Positions 10,401-19,461 of a stretch of 64,000 nt of DNA are shown piece after piece. Origin of the DNA: JAWPMT01 sp965267435. Lineage in GTDB: Bacteria > Bacteroidota > Bacteroidia > Cytophagales > Cyclobacteriaceae. The notes under the pieces were generated by a model. That model searched no databases and had not been told where the DNA came from. It worked only from the letters and a program-made list of their open reading frames with translations. The DNA is taken from contig OZ253960.1 in assembly GCA_965267435.1 (NCBI GenBank), positions 1,364,001-1,428,000 on the forward strand, written 5' to 3'. The first letter of the stretch is position 1, and the number at the start of each line of letters is the position of its first letter. A program made the position numbers and the translations under genes.

Positions 10401-13400
10401 GATGGAGGCGTGTGTGAGGCAGCTGTGACGGTGCCAGCACCAGCAGTAACCGACAATTGCGATGTGGCCTCCGTCATCAATGACTTCAATGCTACCGACA
10501 ATGCCAGTGGTATCTATCCATTGGGAACCACCGTCGTGCAGTGGACTGTCACCGACGCCTCAGGTAATTCGACAACAGCTTCCATGAGCATCACCGTCAT
10601 TGATGACCAGGCGCCAGGGCTCACAGTACCCGCAGATATTACAGTTAGTGCTGATGCAGGCGTTTGTGAGGCGGCTGTCACCGTACCTGCTCCGGCAGTC
10701 ACCGACAATTGCGAAGTAGCCTCCGTCATCAACGACTTCAATGCTACCGACAATGCCAGTGGTATCTATCCATTGGGAACTACAGTCGTTCAGTGGACTG
10801 TCACCGATGCCTCCGGGAATACGACAACAGCTTCCATGAGCATCACCGTCATCGATGATCAGGCGCCGGGGCTCACAGTACCCGATGATATCACCGTTGC
10901 TGCTGATGCAGGCGTTTGTGAGGCAGCTGTTATAGTGCCAGCACCAGCAGTAACTGACAATTGCGAAGTAGCCTCTGTCATCAATGACTTCAATGCTACC
11001 GACAATGCCAGTGGTATCTATCCATTGGAAACTACCGTCGTACAGTGGACTGTCACCGACGCCTCAGGCAATTCAACAACCGCCTCTATGACCATCACCG
11101 TTATCGATGATCAGGCGCCAGGGCTCACAGTACCAGACGATATCACCGTCTCCGCCGATGCAGGCGTTTGTGAGGCGGCAGTGACTGTACCAGTACCAGT
11201 AGTAACTGACAATTGTGAAGTAGCATCCGTCACCAATGACTTCAATGCTACCGACAATGCCAGTGGTATCTATCCATTGGGAACTACCGTCGTGGAGTGG
11301 ACTGTCACCGACGCCTCAGGCAATTCAACAACAGCTTCTATGAGCATCACCGTCATCGATGATCAGGCACCGGGGCTCACAGTACCCGATGATATCACCG
11401 TTGCTGCTGATGCAGGCGTTTGTGAGGCGGCTGTCACCGTACCTGCTCCGGCAGTCACCGACAATTGCGAAGTAGCAGCCGTCGCCAATGACTTCAATGC
11501 CACCGACAATGCCAGTGGTATCTATCCATTGGGCACTACCGCAGTACAGTGGACTGTCACTGATGCCTCAGGCAATTCGACCACTACTTCCATGACCATC
11601 ACCGTCATCGATGACCAGGCGCCAGGGCTCACAGTGCCCGCAGATATTACAGTTAGTGCAGATGCAGGCATGTGTGAGGCAGCTGTTATCGTGCCAGCTC
11701 CGGCAGTGACCGACAATTGTGAAGTAGCCTCCGTCACCAACGACTTCAATGCTACCGACAATGCCAGTGGTATCTATCCATTGGGAACCACCGTCGTGCA
11801 GTGGACTGTCACCGATGCATCAGGCAATGCGACAACGGCTTCCATGAGCATCACCGTCATCGATGATCAGGCACCGGGGCTCACAGTACCCGATGATATC
11901 ACAGTTAGTGCCGATGCAGGCATGTGTGAGGCAACCGTGACTGTGCCAGTACCAGCCGTGACCGACAATTGTGAAGTAGCCTCCGTCATCAATGACTTCA
12001 ATGCTACCGACAATGCCAGTGGTATCTATCCATTGGGCACTACCGTCGTACAGTGGACTGTCACCGATGCCTCAGGCAATTCAACAACAGCTTCCATGAC
12101 CATCACCGTCATCGATGATCAGGCACCGGGGCTCACAGTACCCGATGATATCACCGTTGCTGCTGATGCAGGCGTTTGTGAGGCGGCTGTGACTGTGCCT
12201 ACACCCGAAGTAACCGACAATTGCGAAGTGGCATCCGTCATCAACGACTTCAATGCTACCGACAATGCCAGTGGTATCTATCCATTGGGAACTACCGTCG
12301 TGGAGTGGACTGTCACTGATGCCTCAGGGAATATCACAACATCCTCCATGACCATCACCGTCATCGATGATCAGGCGCCTGGGCTCACAGTACCCGCAGA
12401 TATTACAGTTAGTGCTGATGCAGGCATGTGTGAGGCAGCTGTGACTGTACCTGCTCCAACAGTAACCGACAATTGCGAGGTAGCCTCCATCACCAATGAC
12501 TTCAATGCTACCGACAATGCCACTGGTATCTATCCATTGGGCACTACCGTCGTGGAGTGGACTGTCACCGATGCCTCCGACAATTCGACAATAGCTTCCA
12601 TGACCATAACCGTCATCGATGATCAGGCGCCGGGGCTCATAGTACCAGACGATATTACTGTCTCCGCCGATGAAGGGGTGTGTGAAGCAGCTGTGACTGT
12701 GCCTACACCCGAAGTAACCGACAATTGCGAAGTGGCATCCGTCGCGAATGACTTCAATGCGACCGACAATGCCACTGGTATCTATCCATTGGGCACTACC
12801 GTCGTGGAGTGGACTGTCACCGATGCCTCCGGCAATTCGACAATAGCTTCCATGACCATCACTGTCATCGATGACCAGGCGCCAGGACTCACAGTACCTG
12901 CTGATATCACCGTCGCTGCCGATGAGGGCGTTTGTGAGGCTACTGTGACTGTACCTGCTCCAGCAGTGACCGACAATTGTGAAGTGGCATCCGTTACCAA
13001 TGACTTCAATGCGACCGACAATGCCAGTGGTGTCTATCCATTGGGCACTACCGTCGTGGAGTGGACTGTCACCGATGCCTCCGGCAATTCGACAATAGCT
13101 TCCATGACCATCACTGTTATCGATGACCAGGCGCCAGGACTCACAGTACCTGCTGATATCACCGTCGCTGCCGATGCTGGCGTTTGTGAGGCTACTGTAA
13201 CTGTACCTGCACCAGTAGCTACCGACAATTGTGAAGTGGCATCCGTCATCAACGACTTCAATGCCACCGACAACGCCAGTGGTATCTATCCATTGGGAAC
13301 TACCGTTGTGCAGTGGACTGTCACCGATGCATCAGGCAATGCGACAACGGCTTCCATGAGCATCACCGTCATTGATGATCAGGCACCGGGGCTCACAGTA

Positions 13401-15881
13401 CCAGACGATATTACTGTCTCGGCCGATGAAGGCGTGTGTGGAGCAGCTGTGACTGTGCCTGCACCCGAAGTAACCGACAATTGCGAAGTGGCCTCTGTCA
13501 CCAATGACTTCAATGCCACCGACAATGCCAGTGGTATCTATCCATTGGGAACTACCGTCGTACAGTGGACTGTCACCGATGCCTCCGGCAATTCGACCAC
13601 TGCTTCCATGACCATCACTGTCATCGATGATCAGGCGCCAGGACTCACAGTACCAGATGATATCACCGTTGCTGCCGATGCAGGCGTTTGTGAGGCAGCT
13701 GTTATAGTGCCAGCACCAGCAGTAACTGACAATTGCGAAGTAGCCTCTGTCATCAATGACTTCAATGCTACCGACAATGCCAGTGGTATCTATCCATTGG
13801 GCACTACCGTCGTACAGTGGACTGTCACTGATGCCTCAGGCAATTCGACAACAGCTTCCATGACCATCACCGTTATCGATGATCAGGCGCCAGGGCTCAC
13901 AGTACCAGACGATATCACCGTCTCCGCCGATGCAGGCGTGTGTGAGGCAACCGTGACTGTACCAGTACCAGTAGTAACTGACAATTGTGAAGTAGCCTCT
14001 GTCACCAATGACTTCAATGCTACCGACAATGCCAGTGGTATCTATCCTGTAGGGGTCACAGACGTACTATGGACAGTCATCGACGCTTCTGGTAATGTGT
14101 CTACAGACATTACGACCGTTACCGTGATAGATAATGAAGCACCGACCATCGTCGTCATCAATGAGATTGCACAGTCTGTTGACCCTACAGGCTGTGAAGC
14201 AATAGTCACCGTGCCATTACCAGTCGTTGACGACAACTGTGGTGTAGCTTCGGTCATCAATGACTACAACGGAACTAACAACGCTAGCGGGCCCTATGGA
14301 TTGGGCACCACTGTGGTGAACTGGACGGTCACTGACCACGCAGGAAACATATCGGAAGCGATCACGATCGTAGAGATCGATGACCCGACAGCACCCATTA
14401 TCATCTGTCCCAACGATACGACAGTATGCGCCCAAACAATGTCGGGCAGTATTGTCTCCTTTGCGTTGCCTGAGGTAAGTGACAACTGTGGCCAGTGGAC
14501 CTTGCAGGGAACACATGCTCCTGGCGACTTCTTCCCAATAGGAGAGACTATCGTGACCTATACTGCCATGGATAAGTCCGGGAATCATGCTGATTGCAGT
14601 TTCACCGTCACTGTCGAACCACCTTTAGCGGACATCAATATCGTCGCTACAGAGCTACCGGAGTATTGCCAGGGTGATGGCTTGACACTGACGGCATTCG
14701 CTCCGGGTGCACAAGGGTATGTGTGGGCTTCTGGTGAAAGTGGGCCTTCTATCACCGTCAACGCCAATGGCACCTACCAGGTAATGGCGACGACACCTGA
14801 TGGCTGTCTGTTAACCAACGTCTATACGGTAGTTGGTTTTGACGTCACGAGCCTCCTTTCGGCCTACACAATATTGGCAGAAAAGGAGGTCCACATGCAT
14901 GAAAATAAGGTATTGGCCGGTGGCGTGGGCATCATGGAGACGAAGGGCAAGGCCAAGATTCATGAGAATACCAGCATCGAAGGCCCCAGAACTTTTGTCA
15001 AAGCCAGCAAGCTCGATCTCAAGAATGAAAGCACAGTGACGAACTTTGTTCAGGGAATTCCAGACATTTCTATTCCACTATTCCGAAGCAACCCATACAA
15101 AGACGGAGAGAAAGTGAAAGTTGAAGAAGGGGAGACGGTGATCTTGCACGACTCCATCTATGGTAAGGTGGAGGTGAAAGATGGAGGCACAGTCATTTTC
15201 GAACATCCATCGGTATTTCTGAAGGAACTGAAGACGAAAGAAAATGCTCAAATCAAATTCGTGTCGCAGACCCATGTCTTCATCAGGAAGAAGGTCGACT
15301 TCGGAGAATCGACTGCCTTGAACCCAGATGGCCATCTGCTACGGATGTTTGTCAAAGACAAGGTGAAAGTAAAAGAAGGATCTGCAATCAAGGGAGTTAT
15401 TGATACACGCAAGGAGCTTGACGTAAAAGGTAAGGATGGCCTGACGACGACCATGGAGGGTATGTTCATCGCCAAGGAAGTAGATGCCAAGGGCAATGTC
15501 ATCTGGTCATGGAACGAAGATCAGAATTGCCTGGACAGTGAACCTACACCATTCATTCCACAGCAAGCAAAACAAGAAGCCGGCGAAGGGCTGTTGCTTA
15601 CTCCTGGGGAAGAAGGGTCTTCTATCGCACTGGTAGTCTATCCGAACCCGTTTGAGGTACTGGTAAATATTGAGTTCACGCCAACGGCTGATGAGCATGC
15701 ACTCATGGAGATCTTTGACCTACAGGGACTTCGAACAGAAGTGCTCATTGACGAATGGGTCGAAGGAGGTGTTACCAAGAAGGTCGTCTTCAACCCTCGT
15801 CAACTCGCCCAGGGTATCTACTTCTACAGGTTGCAGCTCGGAAACCAGCGATACTTTGGACGCCTGGTCTACTCGAAATAA
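7407..15881 (+). CDS. Giant T9SS-exported adhesin-like protein with 20 HYR modules
   Basis: The protein has 2824 residues. In order: signal peptide (to about residue 34), a SprB-repeat-like domain (about 40-100, 'CYGKEDGAI'), a PKD/Ig-like domain (105-185), a module with the marker SVDPNDITGPNG (about 205-395), a beta domain (395-490), a domain resembling the Ser/Thr-rich Kre9/Knh1 family (492-585), two Ig-like domains ending in ADANGC/TDANGC (590-735), 20 HYR modules (735-2405), one more Ig-like domain, a beta-helix-like stretch (about 2480-2720), and a type A T9SS sorting domain with VVYPNPF near residue 2740 and a terminal GRLVYSK. Each HYR module has two cysteines, probably paired. The sorting domain predicts export through the outer membrane and anchoring or release at the surface; the rest suggests adhesion or a stalk. 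It overlaps the upstream gene by 4 bp and is the last gene of the run. Confidence 0.9.
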   Translation: MMTSWQYHSAPRWPQRLLLTCLFIVVKLTAFAGVSWEVTDASCYGKEDGAIMLTVDGSNGPYTYEWSNGEKNKDLVDVAAGSYTVKIFDKDQCIFEQTIEVGVEEMKPLLNVRGGGVKSRCQGDPPKEARLHAVATDCEDCQYQWSNGTNSMTIKVARTGTYSVTATDKDGCFADAETKVEFKTRDCSDDNDSKEDFATRILASVDPNDITGPNGVGERKWVSINDKLPYKVRFENDPDFATAPAQIVSVRVPIDSDANLFSFRLGSFGFGDFIFDIPENNTFYSSRLDVTDSLGVVVDVTAGLDVTKKEAFWIFESKDPATGLPPQDATLGFLLINDTTTRRGEGFVNFTLKPNRQSQTGDTVSAYADIVFDDNESLLTNIHANVIDAIPALSKVNDVDSPADSLTMISVFSEDDYGSEASGVESYDLFYANSSNGRFQLLKADLKVDEEYAFAGEPGEEYCMYSVATDSVGNTEVKSLADICFELQKASVITLLTPVGGEVYCPGDVISATWESIEVQEVDVLLSMNGGADFIVIGDNLDASDNGFNWSIPLNTSSSTDAIVRVVNTEDAEVFGESGALTIYNHQQVAIQSDAQAACEGSVITLDAGAGYATYEWSTGESTRTIDVNASGTYTVTVADANGCASSDDIDIVIHPLPETPVIAAQGPTTFCPGSSVALEGPEGYEEYLWSSGETTANIEVSTPGDYTLTITDANGCSATSEPMTIVVEDIAPPSVDIVAEIEVATDDELCTAFVTVPLPLVVDNCEVASVINDFNATDNASGIYPLGTTVVQWTVTDASGNSTTASMTITVIDDQAPGLTVPADITVSADEGVCEAAVTVPAPVVTDNCEVASVINDFNATDNASGIYPLGTTVVQWTVTDASGNSTTASMTITVIDDQAPGLTVPADITVSADEGVCEAAVTVPVPAVTDNCEVASVTNDFNATDNASGIYPLGTTVVQWTVTDASGNSTTASMTITVIDDQAPGLTVADDITVSADGGVCEAAVTVPAPAVTDNCDVASVINDFNATDNASGIYPLGTTVVQWTVTDASGNSTTASMSITVIDDQAPGLTVPADITVSADAGVCEAAVTVPAPAVTDNCEVASVINDFNATDNASGIYPLGTTVVQWTVTDASGNTTTASMSITVIDDQAPGLTVPDDITVAADAGVCEAAVIVPAPAVTDNCEVASVINDFNATDNASGIYPLETTVVQWTVTDASGNSTTASMTITVIDDQAPGLTVPDDITVSADAGVCEAAVTVPVPVVTDNCEVASVTNDFNATDNASGIYPLGTTVVEWTVTDASGNSTTASMSITVIDDQAPGLTVPDDITVAADAGVCEAAVTVPAPAVTDNCEVAAVANDFNATDNASGIYPLGTTAVQWTVTDASGNSTTTSMTITVIDDQAPGLTVPADITVSADAGMCEAAVIVPAPAVTDNCEVASVTNDFNATDNASGIYPLGTTVVQWTVTDASGNATTASMSITVIDDQAPGLTVPDDITVSADAGMCEATVTVPVPAVTDNCEVASVINDFNATDNASGIYPLGTTVVQWTVTDASGNSTTASMTITVIDDQAPGLTVPDDITVAADAGVCEAAVTVPTPEVTDNCEVASVINDFNATDNASGIYPLGTTVVEWTVTDASGNITTSSMTITVIDDQAPGLTVPADITVSADAGMCEAAVTVPAPTVTDNCEVASITNDFNATDNATGIYPLGTTVVEWTVTDASDNSTIASMTITVIDDQAPGLIVPDDITVSADEGVCEAAVTVPTPEVTDNCEVASVANDFNATDNATGIYPLGTTVVEWTVTDASGNSTIASMTITVIDDQAPGLTVPADITVAADEGVCEATVTVPAPAVTDNCEVASVTNDFNATDNASGVYPLGTTVVEWTVTDASGNSTIASMTITVIDDQAPGLTVPADITVAADAGVCEATVTVPAPVATDNCEVASVINDFNATDNASGIYPLGTTVVQWTVTDASGNATTASMSITVIDDQAPGLTVPDDITVSADEGVCGAAVTVPAPEVTDNCEVASVTNDFNATDNASGIYPLGTTVVQWTVTDASGNSTTASMTITVIDDQAPGLTVPDDITVAADAGVCEAAVIVPAPAVTDNCEVASVINDFNATDNASGIYPLGTTVVQWTVTDASGNSTTASMTITVIDDQAPGLTVPDDITVSADAGVCEATVTVPVPVVTDNCEVASVTNDFNATDNASGIYPVGVTDVLWTVIDASGNVSTDITTVTVIDNEAPTIVVINEIAQSVDPTGCEAIVTVPLPVVDDNCGVASVINDYNGTNNASGPYGLGTTVVNWTVTDHAGNISEAITIVEIDDPTAPIIICPNDTTVCAQTMSGSIVSFALPEVSDNCGQWTLQGTHAPGDFFPIGETIVTYTAMDKSGNHADCSFTVTVEPPLADINIVATELPEYCQGDGLTLTAFAPGAQGYVWASGESGPSITVNANGTYQVMATTPDGCLLTNVYTVVGFDVTSLLSAYTILAEKEVHMHENKVLAGGVGIMETKGKAKIHENTSIEGPRTFVKASKLDLKNESTVTNFVQGIPDISIPLFRSNPYKDGEKVKVEEGETVILHDSIYGKVEVKDGGTVIFEHPSVFLKELKTKENAQIKFVSQTHVFIRKKVDFGESTALNPDGHLLRMFVKDKVKVKEGSAIKGVIDTRKELDVKGKDGLTTTMEGMFIAKEVDAKGNVIWSWNEDQNCLDSEPTPFIPQQAKQEAGEGLLLTPGEEGSSIALVVYPNPFEVLVNIEFTPTADEHALMEIFDLQGLRTEVLIDEWVEGGVTKKVVFNPRQLAQGIYFYRLQLGNQRYFGRLVYSK
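9693..14040 (+). repeat. In-frame tandem array with exact 252-bp period (HYR coding repeats)
   Basis: The sequence encoding NDFNATDNA recurs 18 times at exactly 252-bp steps from about 9723 to 14007, with no insertion or deletion. Each unit encodes 84 residues of a HYR module. The units are near identical at DNA level, including silent positions; the first two units share a 'ccattagga' variant that the others lack, and three consecutive units (near 12590, 12842 and 13094) share 'caatagcttcc'. Flanking HYR modules (one half before, two after) are clearly more diverged. The array is coding, not a CRISPR. Confidence 0.95.
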
Positions 15882-15926
15882 GTACGGGAACCTTAGAAGG
15901 CGGCACATCCCTACCTCACGATCGCT

Positions 15927-18554
15927 TTACTCGGTCTTCAGCGCATCAACAGGGTTGGATACCGCAGCTTTCCAACTGAGGTAACTCACTGTAATGGACG
16001 CGATAAGAAAAGTTGCCAATGCTGTTGCTACGTACACCCAAACCGGTTGCTCAATGCGATAGGCAAATTCATCCAGCCACTGGTTCATTAGTAGAAAGGC
16101 GAGAGGGGCAGCGACGACGAAGGCCACTATGATCATCTTCACAAACTGACCATTGATCATAAGGATCAATTGCTTGGACGAAGCGCCCAGCACTTTCCTT
16201 AGACCAATTTCCTTAAACCTGCGTTCGGTCGTGAAAAGTGCCGAACCGAACAAACCGAGCATTCCCAAAATGACAGACAACAGGCTAAACGCTGAGAACA
16301 GCATGCGCTCATTGTCCTCTGCCAGATACAATTCGGCCGTTTGTTGGTCCAGAAAACTGTAGAAAAACGGGATACCTTCACCAAAAGTCGCGTACCACTT
16401 CTGCTCCAGTGTCTCGATGTTCCGTGCAAAGCTTTTAGACTCAAGCCGCACCGAGATGTAGTCTAACCGATCCCAGTTCACGTACATCACAAAGGGCTGG
16501 ATGGTATGGTGCAGGGACCGAAAATGAAAGTCTTTGACAACGCCGATGATCTTGCCCTCATAGTCGAGGCCCTGATCGCTAATTGTCAGATTTAGGGCCT
16601 CTTCAGGTGACAGGTTCAGGGCACGAACCGCACTTTCGTTGAGGACGAAGGCAGTGGAGTCGGAGGGGATGGTGCTATCAAATCCCCGTCCCGCAATGAC
16701 CTCCAATTCAAAGGCCTTGAGATAGTCCTGCTCCACGGTATACCGCTCCCAATTGACTTGTTCTTCAAAGCCCTGGATGATGAAATTGGTAATATAGGTA
16801 TAGTCTGAGAGCATCTCGTGGGAGGCTGCTGTCACGTGACCAATGCCAGGCACATTTCGCAATTCATTGCGGAAGGCATTGATCTTCGGAATCACGGCAT
16901 CGTCACTGTGAATGGGCATTGAGACAATCATGGAATCATCAAAGCCAAGATCCTTATCGCGGATATACTCCATTTGCAAAAAGACCATCAATGTGCAAAT
17001 GACCAATCCGGCAGTGATCGTGAACTGCATCGTAACGAGGGTATTCCTAACGCCTGAACCTCCGACAGTGGCATTGCTCTTCCTCATCAGCTGCAAGGAG
17101 TTGATCCTTGAAATGTGCAGAGCAGGGTAAGCGCCTGCCAAAAGCGCGACAGAGATAAGGGCAGCTACAAACCCAACCAGGAAAGGGAGATTTGCGATAT
17201 CTGCAAGGATGTAAGCATGACTCGTGAGCTGTCCTAGCTGGGGGAGCAAGGCGTACATCAACAGCCACGAGAAGACACCCGCAATCCAGACAAAGCAAAT
17301 CGTCTCAAACAGCGTCTGCTGGCCTATCTGTCGTCGTTGACTTCCGAGCACTTTTCGTACGCCTATCTCTTTTGCTCGTTGGCCCGCTTGCGCAGTGACC
17401 ATGTTGATGAAATTGAAGCAACCAAGACTAAGGATGATGATTCCTATGGCAGCGAACATGACAAGGGTTTGAACATCGTTATGCGTACTCCATTCACCTA
17501 TGTCCAAGGGTTCGGCTAAATGAATGTCCGTCAGCTTCTGAAGTGAGACCTCCCACGCCTTAGGCTTCTCCGGTGTATAGAAACTGGAAGTGGCGATCTG
17601 CGCCTGCTCCACCACCTCTTGCTCCCGACCGGGCTTCATCAACACATAACCGCTGATAAACATGTTCTGCCACTCATTAAACCAACCACCAGACCACATC
17701 GTCTGCTTACACGTTTCGACATTCGAAAGGAGGTCCAGTTGAAAGCTGGTATTGGATGGAAAATCCTCAAAGACACCTACGACTTCCAGTGCAGTCTCTT
17801 CCTCCCAGGTAAACACGACGGTCTGGCCGATGGGGTCTTGATCACCGAAGTACTTGCTCGCCGTACTCTCACTGAGCATCACGACGTTCGGACGTTCTAA
17901 ATCGGCCTCAGACCCACGAATGACCTCCAGGTTGAACAACTCAAAGAAGGCCGGGTCCACCCAACCAAACCGAGGCTCATTGAACGACTGATGGGTGGAA
18001 GAAACAGTGATCGGAATGGCACGGCGATACTTGAAAATGCGTGTGCCATTGTCTACCGCGTCCATCGATTCGATGAGGTGGGGCACCATCGCAAAGGGAG
18101 CAAATCCGTAGGTACGTCCCGAGTTGTGGCTTTTATGGTTAATGCGGTAAATGCTCTCGGCATTGTCATACACATGGTCATAACTGAGTTCCTTGCTCAG
18201 ATAGAGAAAGATGAGGCTGGCACAAGTAAGGCCCAGGGTAAGGCTGCCAATAGAAATAGTGCTATAGACCTTGGATCTTCGAATTGTGCGTAACAGGATC
18301 CTGCTGTATTGCGCTGCAATGGCCCAAGTAAGGCCCCAACGGGTATCTTTGTATTTTTCCATGATTCCAACATTTCTTCTGTTGAAGGACAGAAGCACCT
18401 CTTTGTAGAATTTGAATTTGGCGGTTGTCGGATTGTTGCGGTGTCGCTGCTGATAGACCTCCAGCAAATCGCCCTCAATCTCATCAATCAAGTCAGCCTT
18501 GCAGAACCACCTCAAAAATGCAAGGGGCAGTTTCGGAAGTTTCGATTTACTCAT
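15927..18554 (-). CDS. FtsX/MacB-type ABC transporter permease with permease prefix domain
   Basis: The protein has 875 residues. Residues about 6-63 form a permease prefix domain (LPLAFLRWFCKADLIDEIEG), a soluble extension usual for this Bacteroidota family. Then follow a first transmembrane helix (about 95-118), a MacB-like periplasmic core, an FtsX block of three helices (about 375-500), a second periplasmic core, and a final FtsX block with the 'EIGLRKVLGAS' cytoplasmic loop that contacts the ATPase. Such proteins work with a MacB-like ATPase in export or in mechanically coupled envelope processes; no ATPase gene is adjacent. The start ATG overlaps the stop of the PadR gene by one base (TGATG), so the two are translationally coupled and PadR probably controls its expression. 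The substrate is unknown. Confidence 0.9.
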   Translation of the reverse strand: MSKSKLPKLPLAFLRWFCKADLIDEIEGDLLEVYQQRHRNNPTTAKFKFYKEVLLSFNRRNVGIMEKYKDTRWGLTWAIAAQYSRILLRTIRRSKVYSTISIGSLTLGLTCASLIFLYLSKELSYDHVYDNAESIYRINHKSHNSGRTYGFAPFAMVPHLIESMDAVDNGTRIFKYRRAIPITVSSTHQSFNEPRFGWVDPAFFELFNLEVIRGSEADLERPNVVMLSESTASKYFGDQDPIGQTVVFTWEEETALEVVGVFEDFPSNTSFQLDLLSNVETCKQTMWSGGWFNEWQNMFISGYVLMKPGREQEVVEQAQIATSSFYTPEKPKAWEVSLQKLTDIHLAEPLDIGEWSTHNDVQTLVMFAAIGIIILSLGCFNFINMVTAQAGQRAKEIGVRKVLGSQRRQIGQQTLFETICFVWIAGVFSWLLMYALLPQLGQLTSHAYILADIANLPFLVGFVAALISVALLAGAYPALHISRINSLQLMRKSNATVGGSGVRNTLVTMQFTITAGLVICTLMVFLQMEYIRDKDLGFDDSMIVSMPIHSDDAVIPKINAFRNELRNVPGIGHVTAASHEMLSDYTYITNFIIQGFEEQVNWERYTVEQDYLKAFELEVIAGRGFDSTIPSDSTAFVLNESAVRALNLSPEEALNLTISDQGLDYEGKIIGVVKDFHFRSLHHTIQPFVMYVNWDRLDYISVRLESKSFARNIETLEQKWYATFGEGIPFFYSFLDQQTAELYLAEDNERMLFSAFSLLSVILGMLGLFGSALFTTERRFKEIGLRKVLGASSKQLILMINGQFVKMIIVAFVVAAPLAFLLMNQWLDEFAYRIEQPVWVYVATALATFLIASITVSYLSWKAAVSNPVDALKTE

Positions 18555-18871
18555 CAGACCGACATCTTGGGTACCAGCGACCAGAGGTCTTCCCGTTGAC
18601 CGCGAAGCTCATGAATGATGCGATAGCCGATTTGCGTGATCGAATAGATCCGCTTCTTGCGTCCACCTCGCTCCTGGGTGGGAGCCGATTCGTGGGAAGT
18701 CAGGAACCCCTTGTCCTCAAGTCGCTTCAATACCGTATGAATCGCCGGTATGGAGATGTCATTATCAGTTCTCTTGGTGTATTCGTTCGCGATAGAGACA
18801 GCATAGGCGCCTTCACCCAAAGCTGCTGCCAGCAGCAACACCATCTCCTCTAAGCTTCCAACTTTATACAT
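18554..18871 (-). CDS. PadR family transcriptional regulator
   Basis: A 105-residue winged-helix protein. It begins GSLEEMVLLLAAALGEGAYA, matching the PadR N-terminal helices, and has the wing-region signature 'IHTVLKRLEDKGFLTS' followed by 'GGRKKRIYSITQIGYRII'. PadR proteins of this short subtype bind DNA as dimers and usually repress an adjacent membrane-protein gene until a ligand releases them. Here the gene is first in a two-gene unit with the FtsX-type permease, with one base of overlap, so it most likely regulates that permease and itself. An 8-bp inverted repeat upstream may be the operator. Confidence 0.93.
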   Translation of the reverse strand: MYKVGSLEEMVLLLAAALGEGAYAVSIANEYTKRTDNDISIPAIHTVLKRLEDKGFLTSHESAPTQERGGRKKRIYSITQIGYRIIHELRGQREDLWSLVPKMSV

Positions 18872-18890
18872 TTATTTAATTAACTTTTGT

Positions 18891-18936
18891 ATAAGTACGA
18901 GGAGTTCTGGAAAAGGTTACTCAAGTCTGTACTTAT
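18891..18936. promoter_or_regulatory. Inverted repeat upstream of PadR gene, candidate operator
   Basis: ATAAGTAC at 18891-18898 and its exact reverse complement GTACTTAT at 18929-18936 flank a 30-bp spacer, 20 bp upstream of the PadR start codon. The arms lie where the promoter of the padR-permease unit should be. The spacing is longer than in classical PadR boxes, so the assignment is tentative. Confidence 0.3.
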
Positions 18937-18975
18937 TGACGCCCAATACAACGATGGGTCAGTAGCTACAAACAT

Positions 18976-19461
18976 CTAATTTCTCCTAACAACGGAAATG
19001 TTATCAGATACCAAGCCCGTACATCCTGGTGCGGTATTAGACACAGTACCCTGCATAGAACTCTGAGGTCCGGAAGTACCGACCACTTGCAGTTCCCACA
19101 CACCAAGGAAATCACTTTGCGTCAAAGTCACCTGGGTTCCCGAAATGCTACTTTGCGCCCGGGTGATCACAATAGAGCCTTGCAGGGCCTGACAGTTCCA
19201 GTCATCGATCTGTGGATCACCTTCAGACAGATTGATGGTGATGGTTCCTTCCAGGATGTTTTGCACCTGCTCGAGTTCGATAATCACCGATGGGGGATTC
19301 ATGCTGCCCTGGTAAACGCAAGCGTAGTTAACACAATTGTTCCTAAATGTCGCCGAACCTTCCCACCTGCCGCTAACATCAATAAAGCTTGGAATTCCAG
19401 CATCATTGTCTCCTCCGCAACCGAGTACGGAAAACACCAATAGTACTCTAAGAAGGCGCAT
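18976..19461 (-). CDS. Putative lipoprotein, unknown function
   Basis: The 161-residue product starts with a short lipoprotein signal (MRLLRVLLVFSVLGC) with the lipobox cysteine at position 15, followed by GGDND, so it is probably lipid-anchored. The mature part is predicted all-beta, with the patterns VSGRWEGSATF near the start and IVITRAQSSISGTQVTL later, which is what small lipocalin-like or beta-sandwich lipoproteins look like. Four further cysteines could form two disulfides. I do not recognise a family. It is monocistronic: 104 bp separate it from the PadR gene, and a 342-bp divergent region lies upstream. Confidence 0.7.
   Translation of the reverse strand: MRLLRVLLVFSVLGCGGDNDAGIPSFIDVSGRWEGSATFRNNCVNYACVYQGSMNPPSVIIELEQVQNILEGTITINLSEGDPQIDDWNCQALQGSIVITRAQSSISGTQVTLTQSDFLGVWELQVVGTSGPQSSMQGTVSNTAPGCTGLVSDNISVVRRN

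Noticed and set aside
9693..14040. Possible CRISPR or other direct-repeat array
   Set aside because: The period is 252 bp, the whole unit is conserved, there are no unique spacers, and it is coding in frame.
9524..14260. Series of open frames of about 79 residues on the minus strand, spaced by multiples of 252 bp
   Set aside because: They are the antisense shadow of the HYR repeat array; their periodicity and near-identical sequence follow from the coding repeats on the plus strand.
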